Of a stretch of DNA of 64,000 nt, positions 34,022 to 48,372 are shown in pieces; positions within the stretch are counted from its first letter, which is position 1; every line of letters begins with the position of its first letter. This DNA comes from Pseudomonas massiliensis. Its GTDB lineage: Bacteria; Pseudomonadota; Gammaproteobacteria; Pseudomonadales; Pseudomonadaceae. The translations under genes were made by a program, and so were the position numbers. The DNA is taken from assembly GCF_000826105.1 (NCBI RefSeq), contig NZ_CCYK01000006.1, forward strand, positions 682,001 to 746,000, in the 5' to 3' direction. Below the pieces are notes generated by a model that was not told the DNA's origin, did not search any database, and saw nothing but the letters and a program-made list of their open reading frames with translations.

Positions 34022-34175
34022 AGGCTTCCGTCTAGGGTCGACGGCCAGGCGGCCGGTTGATCCGTTTGGCGCCATACCATACGGAAGTGGCGCCTTGAGG
34101 TCGAGATGTAAAAAACAATGCGTCCGCGGCGCGGTGGCCCGGACCTTCGCCGGACAGGGCCGCACGCCCCCCGGC

Positions 34176-37697
<3,522 letters not shown>

Positions 37698-37788
37698 GGG
37701 CGTGCTCGTGACTGTTGCTGAAACGAAGGGAGAGATTGTACCCATGGCCGGCCCTGATTGCATGATCCAGGGCTGCCGCTGGGCTGCC

Positions 37789-38433
37789 TCAGGCTTCGGC
37801 GAATTCCGCCAGGCCTGGATCACGGGCCTCGAAGGCCGCGCGCACCGGGGCGAAGGAGCGACGGTGGATGGGGGTCGGGCCCAGCCGGGCAAGGGCTTCG
37901 AGGTGGACAGGGGTGGCATATCCCTTGTGGCTGCCCAGCCCATAACCGGGATAGATGAGCTCGAAGGCGGTCATCTCCCGATCACGGCTGACCTTGGCCA
38001 GGATCGAGGCCGCGGCGATGGCCGGCACCTTGGCGTCCCCCTGAACCACGGCGGCGCTGGGCACGGCCAGGGCCGGGCAGCGATTGCCATCGATCAACGC
38101 CAGACGTGGGGTGACATGCAGCCCCGCCACGGCCCGCTGCATCGCCAGCATGGTGGCGTGAAGAATATTCAGGGAGTCGATCTCATCCACTTCGGCCCGG
38201 GCGATACACCAGCTCAGGGCCTTTTCACAGATCTCGTCGTAAAGGGCTTCCCGGCGCGCCTCGGTCAACTTTTTCGAATCGTTCAGGCCCAGGATGGGAC
38301 GCGCCGGGTCGAGAATGACCGCCGCGGTAACCACGGCGCCACATAGTGGCCCGCGACCGACCTCATCGACACCGGCGACCAGCTCCTCGACCAGGGTGTA
38401 ATCAAGGCCCATCTGTAGTTGAGTAGGTTGCAT
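37789..38433 (-). CDS. rnhB: Ribonuclease HII
   Basis: Cleaves RNA in RNA-DNA hybrids and removes single ribonucleotides. The 214-residue protein has the acidic pair D23-E24 in [26 protein letters not shown], and [14 protein letters not shown], which includes further active-site positions. The ATG at 38433 is preceded by GGAAC and gives an N-terminus [14 protein letters not shown], six or seven residues longer than related proteins; an internal ATG at codon 8 is the alternative. It follows lpxB by 13 bp. Confidence 0.95.
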   Translation of the reverse strand: MQPTQLQMGLDYTLVEELVAGVDEVGRGPLCGAVVTAAVILDPARPILGLNDSKKLTEARREALYDEICEKALSWCIARAEVDEIDSLNILHATMLAMQRAVAGLHVTPRLALIDGNRCPALAVPSAAVVQGDAKVPAIAAASILAKVSRDREMTAFELIYPGYGLGSHKGYATPVHLEALARLGPTPIHRRSFAPVRAAFEARDPGLAEFAEA

Positions 38434-38446
38434 CAGGCTGTTCCGG

Positions 38447-39580
38447 TCAACGTGCCAACAATTGCAACACCGCGTCGGCCGCCTGGTTGGAGGCATCCTG
38501 ACGCAGCGTCCGGTGAATCGCATCGAAGCCCGCGGTCTGCTCGGCCGGATTGTCCAGCAGGGGCAGCAAGTTTGCGGCCAGGGTCTCGGGCGTCGCCGCA
38601 TCCTGCAACAGCTCCGGTACCAGCTTGCGCTGAGCCAGGAGGTTGGGCAAGGAAACATACGGGCTCTTGACCATACGTTTGAGCATCCACCAGGTCAACG
38701 GCGCGAGGCGATAGGCGACAACCATCGGTCGCTTGTAGAGCAAGGCCTCCAGGGTAGCGGTGCCGGAAGCGATGAGTACCGCGTCGCAAGCGGCAAGCGC
38801 CTGGTGTGACTGGCCGTCCAGCAAGGTTACAGGTAGCGAGTGCTCGGCCAGCAAGGCTTCGAGCTGGCTCCGGCGCTCCGGGCTGGCACAGGGCAGGACG
38901 AAGTGCAAGCCGGGTCTCGCTTGCAACAGGCGCTTGGCCGTTTCGAAGAACAATCCGCCCAGGCGCCGCACTTCACCGCCGCGGCTGCCAGGCATCAAGG
39001 CCACCAGCGGCCCTTCGACGGCCAGCCCCAACGCCCGCCGGGCTTGCTCGCGATCGGCCTGCAACGGAATCTGGTCGGCCAGCGAATGCCCGACGAAACG
39101 TACTGGCACGCCCTGTTCCTCATAGAAGCGCGCCTCGAAGGGAAAGAGCGTGAGCATCAGGTCACAGCCTTCCCGGATCTTCAAGACCCGTTTCTGGCGC
39201 CACGCCCATACCGACGGGCTGACGTAATGCACCGCCTTGATACCGGCATTGTGCAAGCGGGCTTCGATTGCCAAAGTGAAGTCGGGTGCGTCGATACCGA
39301 TGAACACATCCGGTCGCGCTTCGAGCAGGGTTTCGATCAACAGTTTGCGCCGGCCCAGCAGTTCGCGCAGGCGCCCCAAGACTTCCACCAGACCCATGAC
39401 CGCGAGGCGCTCCATGGGAAAATAAGAGCGCAGGCCTTCGGCTTCCATCAGTGGGCCGCCCACACCGATGAAACGCACACCAGGCTCGCGGGCCTTGAGC
39501 GCACGCATCAGACCCGCGCCGAGAATGTCACCACTGGCTTCGCCAGCAACCAGGGCGATGCAGCGTACCGGTGTTGCCAT
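38447..39580 (-). CDS. lpxB: Lipid-A-disaccharide synthase
   Basis: Glycosyltransferase (GT19) that condenses UDP-2,3-diacylglucosamine with lipid X to form the lipid A disaccharide at the inner membrane. The 377-residue protein begins [17 protein letters not shown] and has [29 protein letters not shown] and [21 protein letters not shown]. The start overlaps the lpxA stop by one base (TGATG). Confidence 0.97.
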   Translation of the reverse strand: MATPVRCIALVAGEASGDILGAGLMRALKAREPGVRFIGVGGPLMEAEGLRSYFPMERLAVMGLVEVLGRLRELLGRRKLLIETLLEARPDVFIGIDAPDFTLAIEARLHNAGIKAVHYVSPSVWAWRQKRVLKIREGCDLMLTLFPFEARFYEEQGVPVRFVGHSLADQIPLQADREQARRALGLAVEGPLVALMPGSRGGEVRRLGGLFFETAKRLLQARPGLHFVLPCASPERRSQLEALLAEHSLPVTLLDGQSHQALAACDAVLIASGTATLEALLYKRPMVVAYRLAPLTWWMLKRMVKSPYVSLPNLLAQRKLVPELLQDAATPETLAANLLPLLDNPAEQTAGFDAIHRTLRQDASNQAADAVLQLLAR

Positions 39581-40356
39581 CAGCGCGTGATACCACGAGT
39601 GGCGTCGCGAATGGAGTCGACGAACAGGCCCACTTCGGCGCACTCCTTGACTGCGTCTTCCAGCCGGGAGAGCGCCTGGTCAATGGTCAGCCCTTGGCGA
39701 TAGACCACCTTGTAGGCGTTGCGCAGGGCATGGATGGTAGCGTCGCTGAATCCTCGGCGGCGCATGCCTTCGAAATTCATGCCGCGGGCTTCGGCCGGGT
39801 TGCCGAAAACCGTGACGAACGCCGGCACGTCCTTGCCAATGGCAGTACCCATGCCCGAGAAGCTGTGGCTGCCGATATGGCAGTACTGGTGGACCAGGGT
39901 ATAACCGGACAGTATCGCCCAGTCGCCCACGTGCACATGCCCGGCCAGGGCAGTATTGTTCACCAGGATGCAATGGTTGCCGATGACACTGTCGTGCCCC
40001 ACATGGGCATAGGCCATGATCAGGTTATGATCGCCGATGGTCGTCTCGGACCTGTCCTGGATAGTGCCACGGTGGATGGTCACCCCCTCGCGGATGGTGT
40101 TGTGGTCGCCGATCACCAGGCGGGTGGCTTCACCCTTGTACTTGAGGTCTGGCGTGTCCTCGCCGATTGACGAGAACTGGTAGATACGGTTGTGCTTGCC
40201 GATGCGAGTGGGCCCGCGCAACACAACATGCGGCCCGATCACCGTGCCTTCGCCAATCTCTACCCCTGCGCCGACGATCGACCACGGGCCCACCTCGACG
40301 CCCTCGGCGATTACCGCCGAAGGGTCGATGATTGCACGAGGGTCGATCAAACTCAT
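39580..40356 (-). CDS. lpxA: UDP-N-acetylglucosamine acyltransferase
   Basis: First step of lipid A synthesis: transfers a 3-hydroxyacyl chain from ACP to UDP-GlcNAc. The 258-residue left-handed parallel beta-helix shows many hexapeptide repeats. The expected catalytic base is H121 (AYAHVGHDS). The chain-length position corresponding to E. coli G173 is M169 ([10 protein letters not shown]), as in P. aeruginosa, which selects 3-hydroxy-C10. The ATG at 40356 overlaps the fabZ stop by 4 nt. Confidence 0.97.
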   Translation of the reverse strand: MSLIDPRAIIDPSAVIAEGVEVGPWSIVGAGVEIGEGTVIGPHVVLRGPTRIGKHNRIYQFSSIGEDTPDLKYKGEATRLVIGDHNTIREGVTIHRGTIQDRSETTIGDHNLIMAYAHVGHDSVIGNHCILVNNTALAGHVHVGDWAILSGYTLVHQYCHIGSHSFSGMGTAIGKDVPAFVTVFGNPAEARGMNFEGMRRRGFSDATIHALRNAYKVVYRQGLTIDQALSRLEDAVKECAEVGLFVDSIRDATRGITR

Positions 40357-40793
40357 AGCTTGCGTTCCGCGCAGATGATTTCGGCTGAACAGACAGGCTT
40401 GCCATCGACCGACGCCTGGCAATCGAATTTCCAGATCTGTCGCTTGCAGCTGATGAAGCGGGCCTCGAGGATCAGCTGGTCGCCGGGGGTGACCGGCTGC
40501 CGGAAACGCAGCTTGTCCGAACCTACGAAGTAATACAGGGTGCCGTCAGCCGGCTTGACGTCCAGCATCTTGAAACCGAGGATACCGGCCGCCTGGGCCA
40601 TGGCTTCGATGATCAGGACACCGGGCATGATGGGGTGCGCCGGAAAATGACCATTGAAGAAAGGTTCATTGATGCTGACATTCTTGTAGGCGCGAATGCG
40701 CTGGCTCTCGACGTCCAGTTCCACCACACGGTCCACCAACAGGAAAGGGTAGCGGTGGGGCAGGTATTCGCGAATCTCGTTGATGTCCATCAT
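40353..40793 (-). CDS. fabZ: 3-hydroxyacyl-ACP dehydratase FabZ
   Basis: Dehydrates 3-hydroxyacyl-ACP in the fatty-acid elongation cycle, competing with LpxA and LpxD for the same acyl-ACP pool. The 146-residue hot-dog protein has [13 protein letters not shown], the catalytic histidine in [16 protein letters not shown] and the glutamate in [10 protein letters not shown]. The gene starts with two consecutive ATG codons; I use the first. It is embedded between lpxD and lpxA. Confidence 0.97.
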   Translation of the reverse strand: MMDINEIREYLPHRYPFLLVDRVVELDVESQRIRAYKNVSINEPFFNGHFPAHPIMPGVLIIEAMAQAAGILGFKMLDVKPADGTLYYFVGSDKLRFRQPVTPGDQLILEARFISCKRQIWKFDCQASVDGKPVCSAEIICAERKL

Positions 40794-40916
40794 GTCGGGG
40801 AAAAAGCCTGTATGGAAGAGAGGGGGCGCGCACGGGTAACGGGGGCGCCCACGTGCGGCACGCCTTTTTTCGGCAGCGCGGCTTAGCAGCGGCGCGCGGC
40901 CGATGATGAATAGGGG

Positions 40917-41975
40917 TCAGCCATCTGATGACCCGTCCGGGCCCTGGGTCACCGCTTCGATCCGTTTTTCTGCCTGGGCGAGGCGGCGGTACATGTCATC
41001 GAGCTGGCGAATGCGCGCCGCGCTCTTGCGCCACTCCGCCGCTGGCTGCATCGCCGTGCCGGACGAATAGGCCCCGGGCTCGGTAATGGAGCGCGTGACC
41101 ATGGTCATGCCCGTTACGAAAACGTTGTCGCACAGCTCGATATGGCCTACCAGGCCGACCCCGCCAGCAAGCATGCAATGCCTGCCGATCTTGCTGCTTC
41201 CGGATATCCCCACGCATGCGGCCATGGCCGTATGGTCGCCGACCTGCACGTTATGGGCGATCTGAATCTGGTTGTCCAGCTTCACGCCGTTGCCGATCAG
41301 GGTATCGGCCAGCGCGCCCCGGTCAATGGCGGTATTCACACCGATCTCGACGTCATCGCCCACCGTGACGCCGCCGACCTGGGCGATCTTCTGCCACACG
41401 CCCTTCTCGTTGGCAAAGCCGAAGCCCTCGCCGCCCAGCACCGCGCCGGACTGGATCACTACCCGCTTGCCCACGCGCACGTCGTGGTACAGGGTAACCC
41501 GCGGGGCAAGCCAACCGCCTTCGCCGATCACGCTGCGCGCGCCGATGAAGCAGTGCGCACCCAGGGTTACGCCCGGGCCGATGATGGCGCCGCTTTCCAC
41601 CACCACGAAGGGCCCAACGCTGGCGCTGGCATCGACCTGGGCATCCGCGGCTATCACGGCGGAAGGATGAACCCCCGCAGGCGCCCTGGGCTTGGGGTCG
41701 AATCGATGAGAAATGCGGGCGTATGCCAGATAAGGGTCCGGCACGACCAGGGCATTGCCCTCGAACCCTTGCAGGTCTTCACGCTTGAGCAGGACAGCCC
41801 CTGCCCGGGTGACCGCCAGGTGCTTGCGATACTGAGGGTTTGCCAGGAAGCTCAGCTGAGAAGGGCCGGCCTCCTGCAAGGTGGCCAGCCCGTCGATTAC
41901 GTGCCCGCGAGCGCCGACCAGGTCGGCGCCCAGGGCATCGGCGAGATCGCCGAGGGTGAGGCTTGTGGTGGTCAT
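40917..41975 (-). CDS. lpxD: UDP-3-O-(3-hydroxyacyl)glucosamine N-acyltransferase
   Basis: Third lipid A step: N-acylation of UDP-3-O-acylglucosamine. The 352-residue product has an N-terminal uridine-binding domain ([19 protein letters not shown]) and a hexapeptide beta-helix with the catalytic-histidine segment [22 protein letters not shown], then a C-terminal helix. The start overlaps the skp stop by one base (TAATG). There is a 123-bp GC-rich gap before fabZ. Confidence 0.96.
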   Translation of the reverse strand: MTTTSLTLGDLADALGADLVGARGHVIDGLATLQEAGPSQLSFLANPQYRKHLAVTRAGAVLLKREDLQGFEGNALVVPDPYLAYARISHRFDPKPRAPAGVHPSAVIAADAQVDASASVGPFVVVESGAIIGPGVTLGAHCFIGARSVIGEGGWLAPRVTLYHDVRVGKRVVIQSGAVLGGEGFGFANEKGVWQKIAQVGGVTVGDDVEIGVNTAIDRGALADTLIGNGVKLDNQIQIAHNVQVGDHTAMAACVGISGSSKIGRHCMLAGGVGLVGHIELCDNVFVTGMTMVTRSITEPGAYSSGTAMQPAAEWRKSAARIRQLDDMYRRLAQAEKRIEAVTQGPDGSSDG

Positions 41976-42478
41976 TACTTGCTCTGGTTCATGCGCTCGA
42001 TGACCTGGCGGGTGATGTCGTACTGAGGCTTGACATCGATGACCGCACCACGCTCGAGCACCAGGTCGAAGCCACCGGCCTTGATCACGCTTTCCACCGC
42101 ACCATCGAGCTTGGGCTTGAGCTGCTTGAGCATGTCACGGTCAGCGTTGGCCTTGGCTTCGTTCAGTTCCTTGGACTGGAACTGGAAGTCGCGGGCTTTC
42201 TGCTTGAAGTCCAGTTCCAGTTTCTCGCGGTCGCCCTGGGGCATCTTGTCGCCGCCCTTGACGAGACGGTCCTGGATGTCCTTGGCACTGGTTTCCAGGG
42301 CCTTGAGCTTGCTCAGCTGAGGGCCGAATTTCTTCTCGGCATCCACCGCGTACTTCTTGGCCGCGTCGGATTCGAGCAAGGCCATCTGATAGTTCAGAAC
42401 GGCAATTTTCATTTCGGCGAATGCCGGGGTCGCGAACATGGCCGCGGCCACGATTACCAATTGGGTCAGCTTGCGCAC
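41975..42478 (-). CDS. skp: Periplasmic chaperone Skp/OmpH
   Basis: Trimeric periplasmic chaperone that holds unfolded outer-membrane proteins and delivers them towards the BAM complex. The 167-residue precursor has a signal peptide ([21 protein letters not shown], cleavage near residue 21) and a long charged, mostly helical region that forms the tentacles ([18 protein letters not shown] onward). It lies between bamA (46-bp gap) and lpxD (1-nt overlap), linking protein and LPS assembly. Confidence 0.94.
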   Translation of the reverse strand: MRKLTQLVIVAAAMFATPAFAEMKIAVLNYQMALLESDAAKKYAVDAEKKFGPQLSKLKALETSAKDIQDRLVKGGDKMPQGDREKLELDFKQKARDFQFQSKELNEAKANADRDMLKQLKPKLDGAVESVIKAGGFDLVLERGAVIDVKPQYDITRQVIERMNQSK

Positions 42479-42524
42479 GATGATACTCCTGCGAATTCGG
42501 TGTGAGTGGGCCGGGGCGCGACGC

Positions 42525-44882
42525 TTAGAACGTCTGCCCCAGCGAGAATTGGAAGATCTGGGTTTCGGCTTCTTCCGGCTTTTTCACCGGCATCGCCAGG
42601 CTGAAGCTCAGCGGGCCGAGCGCGGTGATCCAGGTCACTCCCAGGCCGACCGAGGCCGCCATGTTGGAGAAATCGATGGAGCCGCAGTCTTTCGTGGTCA
42701 CAGGATACTGAGCAGTGCCGGAGCCATACTGGCATTTCGAGTCGAAGACGTTACCCACATCCCAGAACAGGGAGGTACGCAGGGATTTCTGGTCCTTCAC
42801 GAAAGGCATGGGGAACAGGATCTCGGCGCCGCCGGTGATCATCACGTTACCACCGAAGGCGAGGTCATCCTGGTCGGGGTCGTTGATCGCCGGGGTACTG
42901 CGCGGCCCAAGGGTGCTGTCCTTGAAGCCTCGAACGGAGTTGAAGCCACCGGCGTAGTAGTTCTCATAGAACGGCAACCCATCGCTGGAGCCGTAACCGT
43001 CCCCATAGCCCAGTTCGGTATGGAAGCGCAGGGTGTAGTTCTCGGTCAACGGCGTGAACAACTGGCCGCGGTAGTCCAGCTTGTAGAACGACAGGTCGCT
43101 GCCCGGCGTGGTCGTTTCCAGGGTCAGGCTCTGGGAATGGCCACGGGTCGGCAGGGTGCCCCGGTTGAGGGTGGAGTCCGACCAGCCGATGGACGCCTTG
43201 AAGTTGGTGAAGCTGTCGCCCTCGCGATCGATGAAGTCGTAGATTTCACCAACGGTGTAGGTACCGGTGCTGATCTCGTCCTTCTGTACGGTCAGGCCGA
43301 AGGTCAGGCGGGACGTTTCGCTGATCGGGTAGCCGAAGTTCATGCCCGCGCCCAGGCTGTCTACCGCGTAGCTGGCCACGTCGACGTCGAGGTCGTCGTA
43401 GTCGGTCTTGCGGTAGAAGGCGTTGTAGCCAAGGCTGACGCCATCCGGGGTGTAGTACGGGTCGACGAAGCTGAAGTTGTAGCGGGTCTGGTACTCGGAG
43501 CGGGTCAGGCCGATGCTGACCTTGTTACCCGTACCCAGGAAGTTGCTCTGGCTGATGGAGCCGCCCAGGATCAGGCCCGCGCTCTGGGCGAAGCCCACAC
43601 TGGCGGTGATCGAGCCGGAGGGTTGTTCTTCCACCGAGTAGTTCACGTCCACCTGGTCGTCGGTGCCAGGCACCGCCGGGGTTTCCACGTTCACTTCCTT
43701 GAAATAGCCCAGGCGCTCCAGGCGCGTCTTGGACTGGTCGATCAGGTAGGTCGAAGCCCAGCCGCCTTCCATCTGGCGCATTTCACGGCGCAGTACCTGG
43801 TCTTCGGTCTTGGTGTTGCCGCGGAAATTGATGCGGTTCACGTAGGCACGCTTGCCGGGGTCCACGGCGAAGGTGATGTCCACGGTGTGGTCGTCGTCAT
43901 GGGGCTGGGGCACGCCGTTGACGTTGGCGAAGGTATAGCCCTCGTTGCCCAGACGGCGGGTGATCAGGTCGGAGGTGGAGGTCATCACCTTGCGCGAGAA
44001 CACCTGGCCGGGCTTGACCAGCAACAGGTCGCGGATCTGCTCCTCGGGCACCTTCAGGTCGCCGGACAGCTTGACCTCGCGCACCTTGTACTTCTCACCT
44101 TCGTTGATATTGATGGTGATGTAGACGTGCTTCTTGTCCGGGGTGATGGACACCTGGGTGGAGGCGATGTCCATGTTGATGTAGCCGCGGTCCAGGTAAT
44201 AGGAGCGCAGCCGCTCCAGGTCGCCGGACAGCTTCTCGCGGGCGTACTTGTCGTCGTTCTTGAAGAACGACAGCCAGTTGGTGGTCTTGAGTTCGAACAG
44301 GTCGACCAGATCCTGCTCGGGGAACACGGTGTTGCCCACCACGTTGATGTGCTGGATGGCCGCCACCGTGCCTTCGTTGATCTTGATCTTCAGGCCCACG
44401 CGGTTGCGCGGCTGGGTGACCACCTCGGTGTCCACCGTGGCCGAATAGCGGCCCTGGGCCACGTACTGGCGCTGCAGCTCGTTGCGCACGCCCTCGAGGG
44501 TGGCGCGCTGGAAGATCTCGCCCTCGGCCAGGCCCGACTGCTTTAGGCCCTTGAGCAGGTCGTCGCTGGAGATGGCCTTGTTGCCTTCGATTTCGATGCT
44601 GGCGATCGAAGGCCGCTCCACCACGTTGATCACCAGGACGTTACCGTCGCGCCCCAGTTGAATGTCCTGGAAGAAGCCGGTCTTGAACAGCGCGCGGGTC
44701 GATTCCACCAGCGTGCGGTCGTCGGCCTGTTCGCCCACGTTCAGGGGCAAGGCGCCGAAGACGCTGCCGGCGGACACCCGCTGCAGGCCGTTGACTCGGA
44801 TATCGGAGATGGTGAAGGACTCGGCTTGAACTTCGGCGATCATCAGTGCGGACAGCACCGCGGTAAGCAGCAGACGTTTCAT
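42525..44882 (-). CDS. bamA: Outer-membrane protein assembly factor BamA
   Basis: Essential Omp85 insertase of the BAM complex. The 785-residue precursor has a signal peptide (MKRLLLTAVLSALMIAEVQA), five periplasmic POTRA domains beginning ESFTISDIRVNGLQRVS, and a C-terminal 16-strand barrel. The conserved loop motif VRGF appears in GGFNSVRGFKDSTLGP, and the last residues, FQFSLGQTF, form the terminal beta-signal. In P. aeruginosa the same gene is called opr86. The start at 44882 gives a normal signal peptide. Confidence 0.98.
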   Translation of the reverse strand: MKRLLLTAVLSALMIAEVQAESFTISDIRVNGLQRVSAGSVFGALPLNVGEQADDRTLVESTRALFKTGFFQDIQLGRDGNVLVINVVERPSIASIEIEGNKAISSDDLLKGLKQSGLAEGEIFQRATLEGVRNELQRQYVAQGRYSATVDTEVVTQPRNRVGLKIKINEGTVAAIQHINVVGNTVFPEQDLVDLFELKTTNWLSFFKNDDKYAREKLSGDLERLRSYYLDRGYINMDIASTQVSITPDKKHVYITININEGEKYKVREVKLSGDLKVPEEQIRDLLLVKPGQVFSRKVMTSTSDLITRRLGNEGYTFANVNGVPQPHDDDHTVDITFAVDPGKRAYVNRINFRGNTKTEDQVLRREMRQMEGGWASTYLIDQSKTRLERLGYFKEVNVETPAVPGTDDQVDVNYSVEEQPSGSITASVGFAQSAGLILGGSISQSNFLGTGNKVSIGLTRSEYQTRYNFSFVDPYYTPDGVSLGYNAFYRKTDYDDLDVDVASYAVDSLGAGMNFGYPISETSRLTFGLTVQKDEISTGTYTVGEIYDFIDREGDSFTNFKASIGWSDSTLNRGTLPTRGHSQSLTLETTTPGSDLSFYKLDYRGQLFTPLTENYTLRFHTELGYGDGYGSSDGLPFYENYYAGGFNSVRGFKDSTLGPRSTPAINDPDQDDLAFGGNVMITGGAEILFPMPFVKDQKSLRTSLFWDVGNVFDSKCQYGSGTAQYPVTTKDCGSIDFSNMAASVGLGVTWITALGPLSFSLAMPVKKPEEAETQIFQFSLGQTF

Positions 44883-44955
44883 GAAGTCCTTTCTTATTCC
44901 AACAGGCAATAAACAAACTGCCGCATAGGCGGCAGGTTCGCAATTGTGCGACTCA

Positions 44956-46305
44956 TTACAACCGACCCAGGTCGTTTATCAGGGCAAGCAGCATGACGCC
45001 GACCACCAGACTGATACCGATCTGAACCCCCCAGCCCTGTACCCGATCGGACACCGGGCGACCCCGAACCCACTCGATCAGGTAGAACAGCAAATGCCCC
45101 CCATCCAGGACGGGAATGGGAAGCAGATTGAGAACCCCGAGACTGATGCTTAGATAAGCAAGGAAATTCAGGAAATCCCCAAGGCCCGACTGGGCCGAAG
45201 CGCCCGCCACTTTAGCAATGGTTATCGGTCCGCTCAAGTTTTTTACGGACAGCTCGCCGAACAGCATTTTCTTCAGCGAATCAAGGGTCAGGACGCTCAT
45301 CTCCCAGGTGCGGCGCATGCCTTCGACCGCGCCGTCGAGCAGGCCATAGCGAACCTCGCGCAGCATCTCCGCGGGCCAGGCAACAGGCGTAACCCCGGCG
45401 CCGAGATACCCGGTGGCAGCCTCGCCCTCCCCTTTGCGGGCCAGGGTAACGGGGATATCCACCGCTCTGCCGTCACGCTCGACCTGCAACACCACGGAAC
45501 GATCCGGCCGCTGACGCACGGCATCCACCACCTGCTGCCAATCGGCCAGGGCGACCCCGTCAAGGGCGAGCAAACGATCGCCAGATTTCAGCCCGGCGGC
45601 ATGGGCTGGCCCCTTGGGCTCGATTTCAGCCAGCACCGGTTCCAGCACGGGTCGCCATGGGCGAATACCCAGGGAATGGACCGGATCGGGCTCTTCGCTT
45701 CCCTTGAGCCAGGCGACCAGGTCAAGGTCGTGCAGGCTGGTGCCGCCATTTTCCTCATTGACCCGGATGTGCAAGGTACCGGTCTCGCCCAGGCGTCGTA
45801 CCAGCTCCATGTTCACGCCGGACCAGCCCGAGACAGGCTCGCCATCGACCTCGACGATCTCCTGGCCGGCGCGCAAGCCGGCGCCGGCTGCCAGGCTGCC
45901 GGATTCGACGGCGCCGATCACCGGACGGACCTGCTGGCTGCCCAACATTGCCAGGCCCCAGAAGAACACGATGGCCAGCAGGAAATTGGCGATCGGCCCC
46001 GCGGCCACGATGGCGATGCGCTGGGCCACGGGCTTGCGGTTGAAGGCCTGTTCCCGTTGTTCGGCAGGTACCTCGGCCTCGCGCTCGTCGAGCATTTTCA
46101 CGTAGCCGCCAAGGGGAATCGCGGCCACCACATACTCGGTTCCCTGCTTGTCGGACCAGCGCAGCAGTGGCGTACCGAAGCCCACGGAGAAGCGCAGGAC
46201 TTTCACCCCACAGCGACGGGCCACCCAGAAGTGCCCGAATTCATGGAAGGTTACCAATACCCCAAGGGCAATCAGGGTACCGACCAACATATATAGCGCG
46301 CTCAT
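44956..46305 (-). CDS. rseP: Site-2 zinc protease RseP (MucP)
   Basis: Intramembrane metalloprotease that cleaves the anti-sigma factor (MucA/RseA) and releases the envelope-stress sigma factor AlgU/RpoE. The 449-residue protein has the zinc motif H21-E22-x2-H25 in the first transmembrane helix, two tandem PDZ domains between about residues 105 and 300, and the second catalytic segment PIPVLDGGHLLFYLIE near the end. It sits directly upstream of bamA, whose failure it senses indirectly. Confidence 0.97.
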   Translation of the reverse strand: MSALYMLVGTLIALGVLVTFHEFGHFWVARRCGVKVLRFSVGFGTPLLRWSDKQGTEYVVAAIPLGGYVKMLDEREAEVPAEQREQAFNRKPVAQRIAIVAAGPIANFLLAIVFFWGLAMLGSQQVRPVIGAVESGSLAAGAGLRAGQEIVEVDGEPVSGWSGVNMELVRRLGETGTLHIRVNEENGGTSLHDLDLVAWLKGSEEPDPVHSLGIRPWRPVLEPVLAEIEPKGPAHAAGLKSGDRLLALDGVALADWQQVVDAVRQRPDRSVVLQVERDGRAVDIPVTLARKGEGEAATGYLGAGVTPVAWPAEMLREVRYGLLDGAVEGMRRTWEMSVLTLDSLKKMLFGELSVKNLSGPITIAKVAGASAQSGLGDFLNFLAYLSISLGVLNLLPIPVLDGGHLLFYLIEWVRGRPVSDRVQGWGVQIGISLVVGVMLLALINDLGRL

Positions 46306-46363
46306 AGGTATCTCCGCTGCGGCCGGGCGCCTGTATTCATGCCCGGAGCGAGGTCATCGGAAC

Positions 46364-47554
46364 TCATCGGCCACGCCGAGTCAACCACTGCTCGGCCAAA
46401 CGTCGCCCCCTGTCGTCGGCGGCGAAAACCGCCTCAAGGTTTTCAAGGCGCTGCCCGGGCTCTTGCGTCAGCACCGCTTCGATCATGCTCGCGATCTCGG
46501 TGTAGCGGATGCGCCGGTCGAGAAATGCGGCCACGGCCACTTCGTTGGCGGCATTGAGCAAGGCGGGCGCGTTCCCACCCGCCTCGGCCGCTTCTCGCGC
46601 CAGGCGCAGGCACGGGAAACGGGCTTCGTCCGGGGCATGGAAGTCCAGGCGGGCGACGGCGAAGAGGTCCAGCGCCGAGACGCCGGAATCGATCCGCTCG
46701 GGCCAGGCCAGGGCATTGGCGATAGGGGTGCGCATGTCCGGGTTGCCCAGTTGGGCCAGTACCGAGCCGTCGACGTAGTCCACCAGGGAATGGATCACGC
46801 TCTGGGGGTGAACCACTACTTCCACCTGGGCGGGACGGGCATCGAACAGCCAGCAGGCTTCGATCAGCTCCAGCCCCTTGTTGGCCATGGTGGCCGAATC
46901 CACTGAAATCTTGCGCCCCATGGACCAATTAGGATGCGCGCAGGCTTGCTCCGGTGTCACTTCGGCCAAGGCCGCCAGTGGGGTTTCCCGGAAAGGGCCA
47001 CCCGAGGCCGTCAGCAGGATACGACGCACCCCTACCCTGGCCAGCCCCTGTGCATAGTTGCCCGGAAGGCACTGGAAGATGGCATTGTGCTCGCTATCGA
47101 TGGGCAGCAACACGGCAGCATGCTCACGTACAGCCTGCATGAACAGCCCGCCGGACATGACCAGCGCTTCCTTGTTGGCCAGCAACACCTTCTTGCCCGC
47201 GCGTACCGCCGCCAGGGTAGGCGGCAAACCGGCGGCGCCAACGATGGCAGCCATGACCGTATCCACATCGCTGGCAGAGGCGACTTCGCACAGGCCTGCT
47301 TCGCCGTACAGCACATCGGTGGCCAGACCCAGTTCGCGCAACCGGGGCGCGAATGCGTCAGCGTCGGCGGCGGTAGCCACCACTACCACCCTGGGGCGAT
47401 GTTGCCGACACAGGCGCAGCAGCTCATCCAGACGAGCGTACCCGGTCAGGGCATGGATTTCATACAGGTGCGGATGGCGAGCGATGACATCCAGGGTGCT
47501 CTGCCCGATCGAGCCAGTGGCGCCGAGCACGGTGATACGTTGGCGGCTATTCAC
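46364..47554 (-). CDS. dxr: 1-deoxy-D-xylulose 5-phosphate reductoisomerase
   Basis: Second MEP-pathway enzyme, converting DXP to MEP with NADPH. The 396-residue protein starts near the Rossmann motif [17 protein letters not shown] and has [42 protein letters not shown] and [19 protein letters not shown] use the GTG at 47554, which overlaps the cdsA stop by 4 nt (GTGA) and gives the usual length; an in-frame ATG eight codons earlier lies inside cdsA. Confidence 0.96.
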   Translation of the reverse strand: MNSRQRITVLGATGSIGQSTLDVIARHPHLYEIHALTGYARLDELLRLCRQHRPRVVVVATAADADAFAPRLRELGLATDVLYGEAGLCEVASASDVDTVMAAIVGAAGLPPTLAAVRAGKKVLLANKEALVMSGGLFMQAVREHAAVLLPIDSEHNAIFQCLPGNYAQGLARVGVRRILLTASGGPFRETPLAALAEVTPEQACAHPNWSMGRKISVDSATMANKGLELIEACWLFDARPAQVEVVVHPQSVIHSLVDYVDGSVLAQLGNPDMRTPIANALAWPERIDSGVSALDLFAVARLDFHAPDEARFPCLRLAREAAEAGGNAPALLNAANEVAVAAFLDRRIRYTEIASMIEAVLTQEPGQRLENLEAVFAADDRGRRLAEQWLTRRGR

Positions 47555-48372
47555 ATCGCACCCCAGCCGGTTGCCCACAAGACTACGGCGAACACCGGAA
47601 CGGCCGCGGTAAGGCTGTCGATACGATCCAGCACCCCCCCATGGCCGGGCAGCAGCTGACTACTGTCCTTGATGCCTGCCTGACGCTTGAACATGCTTTC
47701 CGTCAGGTCTCCCACCACCGAAATGAGCACCACGAGGGCGACAGTCAGCAGCGCGCCGAGCACGTGCATACCGCTCCAGCCGCGGACAAGCCCGGTGATC
47801 AGCGTAACGGCAAGGGCGATCCCCAGGCCACCATAGAGCCCCGCCCAGCTCTTGCCAGGGCTGACGGCAGGCGCCAGCTTGCGCTTCCCGAAGGCGCGCC
47901 CGGAAAAATAGGCACCAATGTCCGCCACCCAGACCACCACCATCACAGCCAGGATCAGCCAGTTCCCCTGCCCGGATGGCCACTGCTTCAGCAGCCATAG
48001 GCCTTCCCACGCTGGCAGGAGCACGAGCAAGCCCACCAGCAGCTTGCAGGCGATGCTCGACCAGAGCCGCGCGGAGCCGGGATAGGTCAGTACCAACCAG
48101 GTGGCCAGCGCCCACCAGAGCACCGCCAACCCGAGCAGCCAGGGCGCCAACCCAGGTACCAGGAACAATATCACGAGCCCAGCGGCTACCAGGACGGCGA
48201 AAAGCCCCCGCTGGGGCTGCCCTTCGAGGCCGGCCAAGCGGGCCCACTCCCAGGCACCGAGAACCACCACCGCGCCGATGAAGAGAGCGAAGGCCACGCC
48301 TTCCAGCAGAAAAAAGCCGCACAAGGCCAACGGGAACAGGACCAGGGCGGTAAGAATGCGTTGCTTGAGCAT
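47551..48372 (-). CDS. cdsA: Phosphatidate cytidylyltransferase
   Basis: Makes CDP-diacylglycerol from phosphatidic acid and CTP, the branch point to all phospholipids. The 273-residue polytopic membrane protein has about eight hydrophobic segments and the CDS family signature near the C-terminus ([29 protein letters not shown] in outline, containing the conserved K-R, D and GGxLDRxDS residues). The start overlaps the uppS stop by one base. Confidence 0.96.
   Translation of the reverse strand: MLKQRILTALVLFPLALCGFFLLEGVAFALFIGAVVVLGAWEWARLAGLEGQPQRGLFAVLVAAGLVILFLVPGLAPWLLGLAVLWWALATWLVLTYPGSARLWSSIACKLLVGLLVLLPAWEGLWLLKQWPSGQGNWLILAVMVVVWVADIGAYFSGRAFGKRKLAPAVSPGKSWAGLYGGLGIALAVTLITGLVRGWSGMHVLGALLTVALVVLISVVGDLTESMFKRQAGIKDSSQLLPGHGGVLDRIDSLTAAVPVFAVVLWATGWGAM

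Noticed and set aside
40794..40916. GC-rich gap between lpxD and fabZ considered as a terminator
   Set aside because: Palindromic bits exist but no T-rich tail follows on the minus strand, and the genes are expected to be cotranscribed.
42438..44546. 702-codon plus-strand open frame opposite bamA
   Set aside because: Mirror of the bamA codon pattern; no ribosome-binding site or domain, and bamA is intact.
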